DNA of 64,000 bases from Diabrotica undecimpunctata. Lineage: Eukaryota; Arthropoda; Insecta; Coleoptera; Chrysomelidae. The position numbers and the translations under genes were made by a program. The notes beneath the pieces are model-generated. The model was not told the origin of the DNA. It worked only from the letters and a program-made list of their open reading frames with translations, and did not search any database. Location of the stretch: assembly GCF_040954645.1 (NCBI RefSeq), contig NC_092805.1, positions 19,122,741 through 19,186,740 of the forward strand. The letters run 5' to 3'. Position 1 is the first letter of the stretch, and every line of letters starts with the position of its first letter. Shown piece after piece: positions 1 through 13,251 of the stretch.

Positions 1-3000
1 ACTCAATAATATTAAAACTACTATAAAAATATAACTAGTTATTCAGAATATTTAAACATAATCTAAAACAGTGCAGTACATTTTTAATAAACTATGATTT
101 ATTTATCCCGCGGTAAACACTAAAAACACGATATATTATACATAAAGATAAATTAATACAGTCAAATACTATTAATTTATTCTCTGAAGTACGGGCCATT
201 ACTTTGTTTACATATTTGTATACTAACCTGTAGAACTTTATTCCTGAAGCTTTTTTATTAACATTGCTTCTGCTACTGCAACTACGTTGAGAACAAGAAA
301 CCATTATTATGCACTATCACAATATATTATTACAGTTTCTATAAAACTATTATAAAACTAAAAATATTCGAAAAACAACAAAAGTAAACAAACATATACG
401 ATCTGTCAAAAGTGGCAAAACAATCTTAACAATATGGCCGAAGTGAGGTCTTTTTTAGTCACGTGATGCCCTCTCCATAGATTCTAACTCGATGTATTTG
501 GTACAAGTAAATGCCTCTCCATTTATATCATATGTCATTAAGGCTGTTTTGTGTAATCTAGAAGCTTATTTTGCTCCATATTTGCAACTTGTTAATGTCC
601 AATAAAAATAAGCTTATGTTTTCCTGTAAATATGTAAGGCATTCACTATAGAAACTTGTAACATCCTCGTGAATAATGCCCACAACCACTTCTTGCATAT
701 TATACCTATCTCATATCTTGAATATTCTCGCTTAATAAATCTCATTTGACGAGATTTATTCCAATCCATTCCATTATTATTCTATTATATTAATATTTTC
801 TATCCATTTCGCGACAATATCTGTTTCATGAGATCTTTTCCGACCGATTTTTTCGAATTGATCCAGTTTGATCAAAATAAATATTTGAATGGTGAACTTT
901 TGACACTTTCAGGAATTTTTGGACCATGTTTTTCCATTTAGAGATAGGATTTTTTCAAATTCTTCTCCAAATGTGAATCATTTGAAGGTTTTACCTGGAC
1001 ATGCATCAAAATTTACCATATAATATCCCGATGGAGTGTTCAGATACCACATTTTACAGCCTAATCTAATAATAAAATATATAAATAAACTGTTCATAAG
1101 TATGGGTACTGAAATAGTTTATCATGTATTCTTCAAAATAAAGATTTTGTTCAGTAAATGTTTTCAAAAAAAAAAATAGTATATTCATCAAGTGTATTGA
1201 GACCCCTAATATAAGTCTCAACTAGATAATTCTAAATATCCTGATAAACGGAGAAGACCAAAAAATTTCATTTCATCCCGGGTGATTGTGGTATTTGGGT
1301 TTTTCAAAAACAGTGCACCAACAATAGTGTATTTAAAGCATTTGAAAATCGTTTTTGTGGCAGAAATCTCCTATATTCAAGTCAGCTTGGTTTCGTTTGG
1401 TCAGGCAAATTTTTGTTTTGGTAACTTTCATATGTTTCAAAATAGTTCTATTTCTTGTTTTTACTTCCACTTCCACTGTCTTTGTTGCCTTTGTGACCTT
1501 ATACTACAACTTACGTTGTTAGCTCCTGCCCGTTTGGATTGTCAACATACCCATTGTCCTCTTCACCTGAGTCTTCATAAGTGAGAACGTTTTAACTTGG
1601 TGGCTCTATAAAAATTTCCTCAGCATTATAAATAACGGCATAAACTATGTATAGCTTCTTCTAATATAAAAACTCGTGTTACCATACGATAACGCTTAAT
1701 ATAAAAATACATACTCGCCAAATAGTTTATTTTACGTTAAACACGTATTAACCATGGCAAAGAAGAATTTGTAATCTACCCTTTAATATCAATACTTACT
1801 CTATTCTGCAGTTGACAAATTAAGAATTAATTTTATGCCTTGAAATTTGCAATAAGACATTAGTATTTGCGACAATATATTAAATTACATCACCCGTGTC
1901 CGGATATTAGTAGAGATCTGACCAAAATTTACTTACATAGCAATGTAATATGCTATAACATAACAATGTAGCTGTTACCATATGATAATATATTTTTAAA
2001 ATAACGAATATTGATTTTAATATTTTTTCAAACATTCGTGTCGATTATAATGATCTAAATCACTCACTTCTTCAGATCATTCTTTAACATTTAGTTCTCA
2101 ATGTCAGTATATCTGACGAATAGGGCGAAATAGTCAAAGTTTGCCATGCCCTTAAAGTTATAGTACCTATACGTATAGGTAAAATAAATATAATCTTCAT
2201 TCAAGAACAAGGTATATGTCAAATCGAATCCCCCAACTAGCAGATCAATTTAGACCTACCCTTTAATTTTATTACTGAATTGTTCCTGATATAATCTAAA
2301 AAATTCACTTAAGTCTCTAACCTAAAAAAATATCGCAGGGCGTATCTATATATTTGCAGTCATTTACTATTTGCTTGTCAATTTCACAATAGCCAAAATT
2401 TCCAGAAACAATCCTGCCTTTTATTATCTAGTTACTTATTTAGGTGATTATTTTAATTGACACACTAACTATGAAATATTAAAGAACATAATCTGGACAA
2501 ATTTAAGAGGATACGGCTAAATTGATTTCACAATTAAGGGTTTTAATTTCAACAGATACCTTGACCTTGAATGGAGATAGTGGTTAGTTCATCTATATTA
2601 TAGAATAACTTTAAATGGCAATTCTCTCATTTTGACATTATCTAAGGATATACACCAAATCTTCTTATCACTTGCACCTTCTCTTCTCTTCTCTGCAATA
2701 ACATTACGAGATAATGAAAAATATGTGCTCTAACCTTTAACAATAACAATGAATCGTTTTTATTTACTACATACTTTATATAAGTAAGTTTTGACCATTA
2801 GGATGTGCAACAAGAATTATCATAGCTGGTTCGTTGACGATCCTTCGCGTGCAAAATACTTTTTTTTTTAATTTTCTTTTTATGGACTTCTAATTGAAAC
2901 AAAAACAGTCGGTTCGATGGATTAGCGGACTGGCTGATTCTCTTCCATGTGAGTAGTTTAGCTGGTTCGTGGCCAAGTCCCACTTCACAAAGACGTTTTT

Positions 3001-5030
3001 CAAACAATAGCATAAAATCCAAATTGGTGGGCATTGGCCGATTTGAAACGATTAAAAACAAGTAAAAGACGAAAAGTAATAACAAAAAGTACTATAAAAT
3101 TGTGTTCGAAATTTGGGTTGCATATCTAATAGTAAAATTATTAATTCGAATTTTTTTGCAACTGCAATATTTATCTACTTTAAAATCTAGTAGTAATGGA
3201 ATATAAAGTCAAATCTTAATGTTATTTCGGTTATCATTCGTAAATCTTTTCATTTCTTACCAAGTTTTCCTTTCATTCTATAGAATCTTAGGTTTCCTTC
3301 TTCTGTCAACTTATAAAATAACATTTTTCATCCTATTCCATAGTTGCTCCTGTTTTATTTTGATCATTCTTCTCTTAGTTGTATAAATCAAATACATAGA
3401 TACATGTCATACAAAATTAAAACTAGTCCACTGATGTTAGGAGACCCGCTTCAGAATGAATTTAAGGAGCTTGAACTTGATGTTTTTAAGTACAATAATA
3501 GGTCTATAACTCTCACGTCTACGTTCTGCTTAATCAGAAATCTTTGATAATCTTTGCTCTAATTCTTTGTGTCGTTTCCTGAACTGCAGAAAATATTTGA
3601 CTGCTGGTAGTGGATAATTGGGTTAATATATATTTATTATGTAGGTATTAGAGAATCCCTGTGTGCTGTACATAGTTTCCCACATAATACTGCGAGTCTT
3701 TGTTTTGTTATTACTTGTCTAAGGATTCCCTGGACAGATTTTTCGATGAAAATTCTTGGAAATCACTAAAGCTAGACAGTAATGTAAATTTACGAATACA
3801 AAACGTTTTTTAGTTATCATACCTGTATACCGTCCTCCTTTTGGTGCTACAGCTCAAACTCCCGCCTGATGACGAATTACAGAAAAACCGAACTCCACTG
3901 TTTTTTAACTACTTCGTTACCGGTTTTTAAACAAATAAAATAATTGTCTTTTATAAATATTATTTTCAGATTGGTAATTATTATTTAAATATATGTTTTC
4001 TTGTTGTTTCTCAATACTTTCTGCAAAAATATCTTTAATGTTTTGGAAGTAGACTGTAATATATCTAAATTGATTTTTTTAATATGAGGTTAAAACAATT
4101 ATACATTATTATTACCTTGTTTATCGTATCGTTTATTTGTAAAAAATAATATTGTACAAGTTAAATTGTATAATTTGTTTTTAATTATTGATATTTTGTA
4201 AAATCAACTAAAAACAATAATATTTCACAGGGAAATGTATTTCAAATAATACGCACCATTAATGTGAAGTACTTATGTCATTTTTTCAAGGTTACTTGTT
4301 AGCTTTGATTTTAAATAAACGGTTTAAGTTCGTTAATTAGAAGTTTTGAGATTAGTACAACTATTAGATTTGTTTCAAGTCAAGGGCTGCAACTAACTTG
4401 AGAAAGAATGATAGTGACGTCACTATTAATGTGATGTGTTAGGATTTTAACTTTTCCACTGACAGACTACGCTTTGTTTTCTTAAATGTTATTAAAATGT
4501 AGAACAATTTTACGTGTCATTTGTACTTTTTATTAATATTTAATACTAAGCCGAAGTTTAATATGGATTCAAACGATTTTTAAAATTTTTAGCTTTGGTC
4601 TGTCATCGAAAAAGTGAGTGCTCGACGTAGGTACTATAAAACATATTTTTACATTCCAGTTGTTTTTGTTTGTTTTTTGTTTTATTTTCTTTTTTTAATA
4701 TATTTTTAAAACCTATTATGTTTGTTTTTGTTTATTTTATAAATTTTTATCCTATTTTTATGTTTTTGATATAGTATTTATTTTTTATACATTATTTGCA
4801 ATAGGGAGGGTTTCAGTTTTTACAATTAACGGTACCGTAAAAATAGAAACAGTTTTAACTTTGAACATAAATATAGTAAAGTATTATGAGATGTAAGGAA
4901 TTGAAAGCTGCCTTAGTTTATGGGCCTTGCAGTCCTCTATAAACCTACACCATTGTTTTTTCTTTTAAGTTCAAGAAAAAAAATTAAAACCTGCTGTTTC
5001 TGTTCACCCCATTGAGTGGGGTGAGTGACA
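1..5030. other. AT-rich stretch without a recognisable gene
   Basis: I see no frame with recognisable domain content on either strand. Open frames here are short and lack family motifs. The stretch has poly-T/poly-A runs and one 16-bp perfect palindrome at 4411-4426 containing TGACGTCA (a CRE-type site). It is probably intergenic or intronic DNA with decayed repeats. Confidence 0.6.
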
Positions 5031-5515
5031 TGAGTTTCTACATTGCAGAGTCCTTCATGAAAAAGCACTCACATATATATTACAGGATCCAACTTGTAAA
5101 TACAATACATTTTGGAGACGGCTATCGCCGTATTCCCGTTTTCCTCCGCCAATCCACCCGGTCCAAGGCATGCTCCTCCTCCAAACCTCTCGATTCCATC
5201 GCTCTTCTAATTCCTTCATTCCATGAGCGTCGAGGTTTACCGCTTTTTCTTCTCCCAGGGGCTTCCATCTGTGAAGTTTTTGGGGCCAACGTTCGTCAGG
5301 CATTCTCAATAGGTGCCAAACCATTTTAAACCTCTTCTTTCTATTCTGTCAATGACCGTTTCTGTAGCATTCATCTTATTTCTGATAGATTCGTTGGTTT
5401 TCCTTTCCAGCCTTGATGTTCTAGCACTTTTCAAATAATCCATTTCAACTGCCAACAATCTTCTCTTCTGGTCTGCATTAATTGTCCATACTTCAGAGCC
5501 ATAAAAAAGAACTCA
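5031..5515 (-). pseudogene. LINE 3'-terminal ORF fragment (MPDERW type)
   Basis: Read on the minus strand, this is the last part of a LINE ORF downstream of the reverse transcriptase. It runs from LLYGSEVWTINADQ-like text, through KRRLLAVEMDYLKSA and RIERRGLKWFG, to LRMPDERWPQKL near 5290. These tail motifs are common in RTE-like and related insect LINEs. A frameshift near 5315 separates RRGLKWFG from LLRMPDERW. Reverse transcriptase and endonuclease are missing, so it is a 5'-truncated dead copy. The clade assignment is uncertain; the LINE origin is fairly safe. Confidence 0.7.
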
Positions 5516-5569
5516 TTCAACCATGGTTTACCCTATTCTTTTTTTGTTACTTTTGGAAATTTTGCGATC

Positions 5570-6105
5570 CCACCATAAGGAGGAGAAATAAAGAGAAGGA
5601 TATGGTTGGTTTGGGTATCCTTCGGAAAAATTTCCTATATACAAAACATAGAAAATACCCCCAATATTTAAAAACAAGAGTCTTCAACCAATGTATACTT
5701 CCTGTTCTCACCTACGGTTCTCAAACTTGGACGTTTACAAAGGAAAACATGGCAAAAATAGCAAAGACCCAAAGAGCCATGGAAAGGCAAATGCTGAAGA
5801 TCAGGCTATCAGACAAGAAAAGAAATACTTGGATGTATTGACACAGATAGCAAAACTTAAGTGGAATTTCGCTGGACATACCATAAGACAGAAAGACGAC
5901 AGATGGAATAAGATGATTATACACTGGAGACCATATAGTTACAAACCAAAAAGAGGAAGGCCACAAATGAGATGGTCAGATGACTTGAAGAAACACGCAG
6001 GCCCGAAGTGGATACAAACTGCCTACAATAGAGAGACACGGAAGAAGGGAGAGGAGGCTTATGTCCAAAATTGGATAGCAAGGGCTGTATAAATAGATAG
6101 ATGTA
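5570..6105 (+). pseudogene. RTE-eta LINE 3' end
   Basis: This is the C-terminal region of an RTE-like LINE. It contains VFNQCILPVLTYGSQTW, then TQRAMERQMLKIRLSDK, then after a frameshift near 5835 KLKWNFAGHTIRQKDDRW, IIHWRPYSYK and KRGRPQMRWSDDLKKHAGPKW, ending at a stop at 6090-6092. The (ATAG)n tail at about 6092-6103 is a typical RTE-type simple-repeat end. The same family appears on the minus strand at 52979-53953, where the matching segment is nearly identical. Endonuclease and RT are absent here. Confidence 0.8.
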
Positions 6106-7233
6106 ATACATCATGTATTTTTCCATTTATTATCTTTCCAAACAATCTCCCGAAAGTAGGTAGGACATTTCTTCAGTTGGTAAAAATGTGTTTGCTCTAA
6201 CTAATTGTTTCCTATTCCTCAAGTAAGATTGGACCCAATTCAAAGAAATACCTCGAATTCCCTAGAAATTTAGTTTTTTTATCAAAATGTAGCGATTTAA
6301 ACAATCAAAAGCTTTGACATAGTCAAAAAAAAACAGTGGCAGTATAAAGATTATTGTTTAGTGCTTGATAGACCTCATGTAGTACAGAAGAGATAGCATC
6401 ATTGGTACATTTATAAGACAAAAAGCCGCGATTAAGCATATATTTCAAAAATTAAAAGAGATAGGTATGGGAAACCCCAATATAGTGTGAAAGCTAAGTA
6501 AATTTGCCATACGACAAACTAATGAAATCTAGAGTATACTATTTAAAATAATTACGTTATTACAGCTTGAATGTGCTAATAGAACAACCTAAGATTTTGA
6601 CCATCCTATAAAATATTTTCTCAAAACAAATATCTGTCGTAAGTAGGACAAATAATCTTTTATTTTTACTCCTACAGTAACACTTATTAACAAATTGTAA
6701 TATACTCAATGCGTTATTGAAATTAAAGCAAATTTTTACAACCAATCCCACTATACAAGCAATAAAAAATGAATTAGAAATACTTCATTCCATGGGAAAG
6801 GACACAGCTTTCATGTGGGTACCATCGCACACTGGAATCTAGGGAAATGAAAAAGCAGATCAACTAGCAACTACAAGCCGTGCCAACTTAGTAGATACTA
6901 CAAAAATTACAGAATATCCTTATAGTAACATGAAACATCTGATTAAAGTTCACTGCAATAACATTTATCAAAATTACTGGGAAAATTCAGCAACCAAATT
7001 AAACCCAATATGCCAAAGGTAAACAGTTCTTTGAATAACCCCACAAGTAGACGAGATCAAGTAATTATAAACCGTTTAAGAATTAGTTATACTGCTGTCA
7101 CGCACAAATTTTTATTCAGTAAAGATCCACCACCAATTTGACACAACTGCTCCACTTCATTGACGGTGAAACACTTCCTGCTTGACTGCCCATGTTTCCA
7201 AAAGCAAAGAAGAATGCATGGAATTTCAGACTA

Positions 7234-8501
7234 CCGTAATTTCGGGTGACTTTGACTCACTTTCGAAGTTTGAACGTAGATTTCAGTATTCTAAATACAT
7301 AAAAGTATATTTTTTAATTTATTTGTATTTGAGTCTTTAACTACTTTTTTACAAAAATTACACTAAAACACAACGAAGCGCTTACTTTATTACAAAAAAA
7401 AATAAAAATGTGGTGTGGAAAGTCACCCGCTGGTGTCGGGTGACTTTGTCTCAAGCTACATTTTTCATTAATTCTCAGTGATTATTAGTGTATGGGCTTA
7501 AGTCACCCTACAAGATGAATAATAAATAAACATTTTATTAGTTAAAAAAATATTTATTTAAATTTCAAACAAAAAAAAACTAAAACTAAAATGAAACTCT
7601 ACATAGGACCCTCGGTTTACAAAGCACATCATTTTTAAACAAAAAATGAACAATAAAACAATTTACAAGCTTGTTTTTAAATCTGGAAAGACATATCGGT
7701 TATGTCCAAGTTCCAATGGCTCTGTGAAATCAATATTACCCAGGTGGTAGGATTTTCTTACGTTGACTTCGGGCCATTGCCACAAACTTCAATTTTGCCA
7801 AGTTTTAAAGTACTTATTGGCACTTCGAATTCTATTGCAGCTTTTCTTTGAGATAGGACTTCTTTCTACTGTGTCTGTCTTGTAATTTCCATAATTTCTA
7901 CTACCAGCAACACGTTTGTAATTTGAGGGCATCTAAAAAAAAGTCGTTAGTTCTATACAGTTAACAAACTCTGCAGTTGTTACAAGGCTAAATTCAAATT
8001 AAAAATCAGCATTTACTTACTTCAATTTAAATAAAGAACCAACGAATAACCAAAATCCAACATTCAACAAACTGGGCCAAAGTCACCCGAAAACGAAAAC
8101 CGTTAAATTCTGTACCACTTTGCAAATAAAAACCGACCTTATTAGCATCTACGTTTAGACTGAAATACTGACGCCAGGCGGGGCGGGTAAGAATTCACAG
8201 ATATTCAATGTGCAGCTATGCAATTAATCTTACTCTTGGAAGTATTATTGGTTGCTAACCAATTTTTACAGTCAAGAAATCTTACGTAAAATGGCTATAT
8301 TTTAAAAATTCATTTTTTTCTTATTATAACCAGTATTACCGTGATTTATTAAAATTTTCCTAAAGTTAATATGGTACTGATGGTGAGGTATAATGAAATT
8401 TACATGATAATATATTGTACATACGCACTAGTTACTAAAATATCTTTTTCCCAAAATGAGCCAAAGTCACCCTGGCGGGCCAAAGTCACCCGAAATTACG
8501 G
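7234..8501. mobile_element. pogo-derived internally deleted DNA transposon
   Basis: The element is flanked by TA at 7232-7233 and 8502-8503. It has inverted ends CCGTAATTTCGGGTGACTTTG at the left and its reverse complement at the right. The subterminal word GGGTGACTTTG recurs in both orientations inside (about 7437, 7500, 8083, 8465), as in transposase-binding clusters. Only scraps of a transposase remain on the minus strand, so the copy is non-autonomous. It sits inside the 3' region of a LINE, so it is younger than that LINE. TA duplication and the psq-type remnant point to the pogo group. Confidence 0.85.
7789..7932 (-). pseudogene. pogo-like transposase N-terminal remnant
   Basis: The minus strand starts MPSNYKRVAGSRNYGNY, the usual opening of a pogo-type transposase. 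After a frameshift it reads SQRKAAIEFEVPISTLKTW, a psq-type helix-turn-helix. A short tail further left (to about 7680) reads WPEVNVRKSYHLGN, perhaps the C-terminus joined after loss of the catalytic domain. The DDE region is absent, so the protein cannot be active. It identifies the surrounding 1.27-kb element as a deletion derivative. Confidence 0.7.
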
Positions 8502-8676
8502 TACCTCAAATCCATCCTGACAGATAAAAATTGAAATGTATTAAATTATTTAAGAGATATAAAATTGTATTATACTATTTAATGTACATAATCATATTAA
8601 AACTATTGTGTTTGTCATCTCACTAATAACCATGCGTGGTTGATGTGGAATAAGTGTTTCAAATAAAAAAAAATCT

Positions 8677-10341
8677 TTTATTTAGGTCCAAGAACAAATT
8701 GTAGCGTCAATGGCATTATATATTCTTATGAAGAAAAAAACTTTAATATTAAGTCGATTTCTGTACAGAAACCGATGCGTATAGGATGGGCAACTGTGTA
8801 TAATTTTTGTGAATTATTAAAACTAAACTAAAACTAAAATAGAACTAGGTACAGAAACCCACTGTCTACATAAAGTTACAAATAATACCTATTCTTTTTT
8901 TGAAAATAAACGTTGTAAATATATAATCAACTGCCCAACAAATTTAGCGGAGATCTAATAAAATACTAGCCATTTTTTAAGTGTTATTAGATATTATCAT
9001 AACCCACGAAATGCTGTAAAATAGTAAATAATGTTAGAGCTATAACGTTTACTACGCACAACCATTGTTTTCCAACAACGTTTAATGTTTGTTTCACGTC
9101 TTAAGTGCCTTTTTAGAATCGTTAAGATAGAAGCGAAAATGGTAAAATTGTGTAACGAAAATAGTAATTAACGTTATTAGTCCGGTATATGCATTGTAAT
9201 GGTACGAGTGGATACTTAAAGATGAAGCAGCAGCGAAGGGGCCGAGTCTGAAAGTTCTACAAGTTCCACTACGATTCTTAACGGACAATATTTTATTTTA
9301 TACTGTCTTTTAAAATCTGATACAGGTATATCAAACGGTTTAATAGCTTCTGTCTTCGCTGTCTGTTCTCTAGACTTCGTCTCGATCTTCTTCTATCTAA
9401 ACACATCTCGTCGTTGGCACAGGAGAAAAAGTGTATGCTTACGCAATATCCCAGAAAGGTTGGGAACTCTTGAGGATTAAAGTATGGGCGCAATGTCAGG
9501 TCTAGCATTATTTGGTACCAACTTGTAGGAATACAATGGATACGGTATATGAAGACATGGCTCAGAGGAGTACTCAGAAAGTGGCGAATCATCTAAATCT
9601 ATAGGTTAGGAGCAATGTCCGAAATTAGACAATCCTAGCATTACACGGACAATCTTGTCCACTTCTAACATTGTACCCGTTTACTGTACAATCTCCGAAA
9701 TAGACATAATCGTGGGACTTTGTATAGAACAATTGCTGTACAATGTTCAAATTTCAATAAGTAGCCATGCATCGAAGTTTGGGAGAATATGACAGATATC
9801 GATTTTTACGATTATTTCCCATTTGTTATTAAAGACAAACAAACATCAATGAGGCTATAAATCCAAAATTAATTGGGGCTTTTGACTTCTGGATTGTAGG
9901 ATTAAATTATTTTAAATTATCATTCACATCTCTTCAAAATTTGAAATGTTTCACAAACATCTTCCCTGTATTATAGTGATGTACCTGTCTCTTGAAGCTT
10001 TAAAATGTTTCACTAACATTATCACTCTACTGCAAAACAATTTCTTATTATTTACATTTTAGTTTGACACAACACTTTATCACATTGTCGATTCGAAAAA
10101 GATAAGGAGAAGTGGGAGGTGTGGGACAATATTTGAATATCTTTTTTAAATTATTTATTAGCTCCTCGTGAAATAATAATGCTAGGATATGTTAGATAGC
10201 CCTTTGGCCTACTCAATTCCAAAAAAATGGCTGATATAAGTATTCTTTAAAATGAAGTATAATGAATAGTGTGAGGGGCTGCAAATGTCCCATACCACAG
10301 GATGTAATAAATGTTTTTTTCAACACAATAAAAACTTTTCT
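8677..10341. other. Stretch without a recognisable gene
   Basis: No frame with family motifs was seen. Minus-strand open frames at 9094-9288 and 9293-9592 show no domain I recognise. A small palindrome GGACAATCTTGTCC lies near 9642. Probably decayed repeat or intron sequence. Confidence 0.5.
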
Positions 10342-12352
10342 TTATTGTACATTGTATTTTGACAATTTAATCGGAAACACAAACAATGATTTTACTCTCT
10401 TTGTACCTCCAGATGATATTGGTGCAGGTAATTTAAGCAATATATCCTGTTTCTCAATAACGCTATTGCCCCCCACATTTGGAAAATAAAATTTCCAGAT
10501 TCCTCCTTTTTTACGCATGAATTGAACTTCAACTTCATCTAATGAATCACACTTCAATACTCTTCCAACATAATAAACAACAGTCTTTTTAGTACAAAGT
10601 TTTACAAGCACAAAATCGTCCTTATCCATTTCATCCTCCTAAGAACTCAGAGATATTTCTAGATCATCATCTGTATCTCGATATGGAATTTGTACTTCCT
10701 CCGACGAAGACTCAGAATCTCCACAAACTTTCTTTCTTCTTATTAGATATATTGCGGATGGCTACAGGTAATTTATCAGACTTCTTCCTTTCTCTCTCGA
10801 GAGCTAATCTTTCGGCCTCTGCTTTCTCTGGTGTACTAGTTAAAATACGACTTCTGCCTCTCTTCCTTCCTATTCGAGCTTCTTTGCGTTGTGCAGCTTT
10901 AGGAAATGGTCGGATTTGCTCAGGTGTAATCAGGATTTTCATTGGCATTATAAGTTCTTGAGTGCCGTTAGAGTTTTCAGTTCAGAAGTTGATGGTTTTT
11001 CAAAAGATGTAGAAGGATCTTTTAAGGAATGATGTGAACTGGCTGTATGGTCAATTTCAGGATATTCTTGTTCTGCTGAGGAAGAAGTACCATTAGCTTG
11101 TACAGATGAAGGTGGCCGGTCAGTTACTGAAGACATTAGAAATTCTGCTTCGGTGAATGGCTCACTGTTGAAAGAGTAGATGCCAGTCTTTCGAAAACCA
11201 GCAATAATATCCTTCTGCGTTACAGTCAAAGGGTAAGTTTGTCCCACAAGATCACTTATGCACTAGATGGATATGGTTTTGCCTGGGTGATTCAGTAGCC
11301 AATCATTACAAACTCTGTTATATTGACTTTTAAATGGGGCAAAAACAAATACATCGAGGGGCTGTAGTCTGTGACTACAATGTGGTGGAAACGTTAAAAG
11401 TCCCTTTTTTTTTGCTGTCATTATCACTTTTAAACCCACATGACTCTCGTGGTTGTCTAAAATTAACAATATTGGTTGTTCTTTAGTGCATTTTGTGTGA
11501 TGAATTATGTGTTCTAGACTCTGTTTAAAAAGTTCACTTGACATCCAACCTGTCTTGCTAGTTAGTGCAATGCTGCCTGGAGGAGCACCATTTAAGAAAA
11601 ACTTCTTATATCTGATTCTGGGAAACACAAGTACATGTGGTAAAGCGTTTCCTATTGCATTTACTTTAGGTCAGTGATTTGCTCCCCCCTTTCAGCCGAT
11701 GTCACTTGTCCTACTTGCTTTTCAGCACGCTTAGCCACAACCTTGGGTGGAATATTGACTGTACTTATTCCTGTTTCGTCACAGTTGAATATACGATCTG
11801 GGGTGAGATTATACTTTTCATAGATGGTTTTTAAGATATTTAGGAACATATCAACATTGGTTTTGTTGAAGCTTGTTGCCCTTCCTAGACTTGTAGCTTC
11901 TGGAGAACGTAACGAAAGTTCTTTGTGGCGTTCCATGAAGCCTTTGAACCATTCATATCCAGCTATTTGGTTAACTTTCCATGAATTGCCTACTTTACAT
12001 TTCAGGGCACTTGCATATTGCCATGCTAGAATTCTGACCTGAACTGATGTTAAACCATGATGCATTCTACTTGCAGCCAGGATGTATTCTACTAGAGCCA
12101 ATTCTTGCTCTTCGGAGAATACCATACCACATATCAAATTAGAACAAAAACAACGCATTCCTTGTTGGAAGCTTCATCATATTTCTTCAAACGGCGTTGA
12201 AGAGCCGATTTTGAAATATTATAAGTCCTTGCTACCTTCCTTATACTGTTCCCTTCTTTAATCTGCTAAACGGCCTCCACATATTCTCTACATATTCCTT
12301 AAATCTTTTCATTTCTTGGATTACATTGTGTGTTTTTCCGGATTCGAACATG
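10342..12352 (-). pseudogene. pogo-like (jerky/Tigger type) transposase, broken
   Basis: Read from right to left, a psq-type helix-turn-helix (EGNSIRKVARTYNISKSALQ, about 12200-12270, with a TAG stop just upstream) is followed by a frameshift and a CENP-B-like segment (LALVEYI, GLTSVQVRILAWQYA). A DDE_1 core follows, with IFNCDETGIS, LLILDNHESHV and HRLQPLDVFVFAPFK. The three acidic residues are present, and I count 33 residues between the second and third. The C-terminal tail has RPFPKAAQRKEARIGRKRG and finally MDKDDFVLVK to ISSGGTKRV. At least four stops or frameshifts divide it. It is a dead copy of a full-length element; terminal repeats were not located. Confidence 0.88.
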
Positions 12353-12817
12353 TTGGTCACATTTCACGTTCTAATTTTAAATTGACGGTCTGCTTTTTTC
12401 TTTTTCTGGTAGGGATATCTCTTGTTGACTCGCTGAAAAGCCCTGACTCCTGCCGGATCTTGGTCTTCGATACCCATGATAAGTACACGCCTGCTTACTC
12501 TATCTTCTCATTTTATGATGATTCGACTAGGGATATCTTACAATCTTTAATACAGTGGTTTCCCGTTGCCTTCTGTATTCTTATGCCGTTTAGGGCCAGT
12601 TTCCCAACCCTAGGACAAAGGAGTGCCCTGCCACTTACCATCCCATCTGCCCGAAGTCGTTGGCCAGTAAGTGGGGGGATTGCTTATACCGGCAATCTCG
12701 CGGACGTCAGAGTCTCGTTTTTTATGTGGCAGGATGCACCGAATAGTCAGGATCAAGACCATTATACGGGCAGGTGAGGTTGACATTTGGATCGGAGAGG
12801 CTATACATTGCGCATCA

Positions 12818-13095
12818 CTATCCCTTACATCCAAACACATACTTTCCTTTAAGTCCTAATCGACATATTCTTTGATCAACAGCCTTGAAGTCAATTACGT
12901 TCCTTCTGCTCATAATAAATTCCGTACCAAATTCGTGACGGGTAGGGTGATCGCTATAGTAGACATTGTAGTTATTTTGTTCCAGGATTTCTGAGCCAAT
13001 CCATCTCATCTCCAGTAAAGCTATGATGTCTGCCTTGGTTTTATTTCTTTGGTATTTCTTGTATGAGTAGAGCTGTAGCTGCAGGTTGATAAAGG
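12818..13095 (-). pseudogene. LINE endonuclease N-terminal fragment
   Basis: The minus strand encodes an apurinic-type endonuclease start: KADIIALLEMRWIGSEI, then YNVYYSD, FIMSRRNVIDFKAVDQRIC and LKGKYV. These are motifs of the endonuclease/exonuclease/phosphatase domain at the front of RTE-like LINE ORFs. The strand continues without a clear family match to about 12300, perhaps as 5' untranslated sequence of a related copy. The reverse transcriptase is absent. It may belong to the same family as the endonuclease relic at 37330-38310. Confidence 0.6.
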
Positions 13096-13196
13096 CTTCT
13101 TACATTCCACGTGCAACTTTTCAAATCATTGTCCTTATTTCGTTTTCTGCCCTAGCGCAGACAGAATCGTTTCTGAAATTGCATCCAAACATACAC

Positions 13197-13251
13197 TGGC
13201 AATTACTGGCAACAGCGGACAGTCACTGTCCGTTGTTGCCAGTAATTGCCA
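13197..13251. repeat. Near-perfect 55-nt hairpin
   Basis: Two 27-bp arms face each other across a single central C at 13224, with one mismatch (G/T). The left arm begins TGGCAATTACTGG and the right arm ends CCAGTAATTGCCA. No coding frame overlaps. It could be the end-to-end remnant of a very small fold-back transposon, or a transcribed hairpin. Confidence 0.85.

Larger units (their letters stand above)
6745..8676 (+). pseudogene. LINE RNase H / C-terminal region, split by a DNA transposon
   Basis: The left part (6745-7231) encodes an RNase H-like segment. It has FMWVPSHTGI, an in-frame stop, then GNEKADQLATTS, followed by a C-terminal finger-like HNCSTSLTVKHFLLDCP. This layout is known from jockey/R1/I-type LINEs. 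A pogo-derived element (7234-8501) interrupts it. The frame appears to resume at 8504 as LKSILTDK, and the copy ends with a poly-A run at about 8664-8676. Several stops and a lost reverse transcriptase make it a relic. The split is supported by the TA on both sides of the insert. Confidence 0.72.

Noticed and set aside
2923..2975. tRNA-like A box (TAGCGGACTGG) and B box (GGTTCGTGGCC) spaced about 40 bp, possible tRNA gene or SINE head
   Set aside because: The B box departs from GGTTCRANNCC at the key A, no convincing cloverleaf or acceptor stem is visible, and no A-rich tail follows.
9293..9592. 99-residue minus-strand open frame
   Set aside because: No recognisable motif, no supporting splice sites or neighbours; composition does not stand out clearly.
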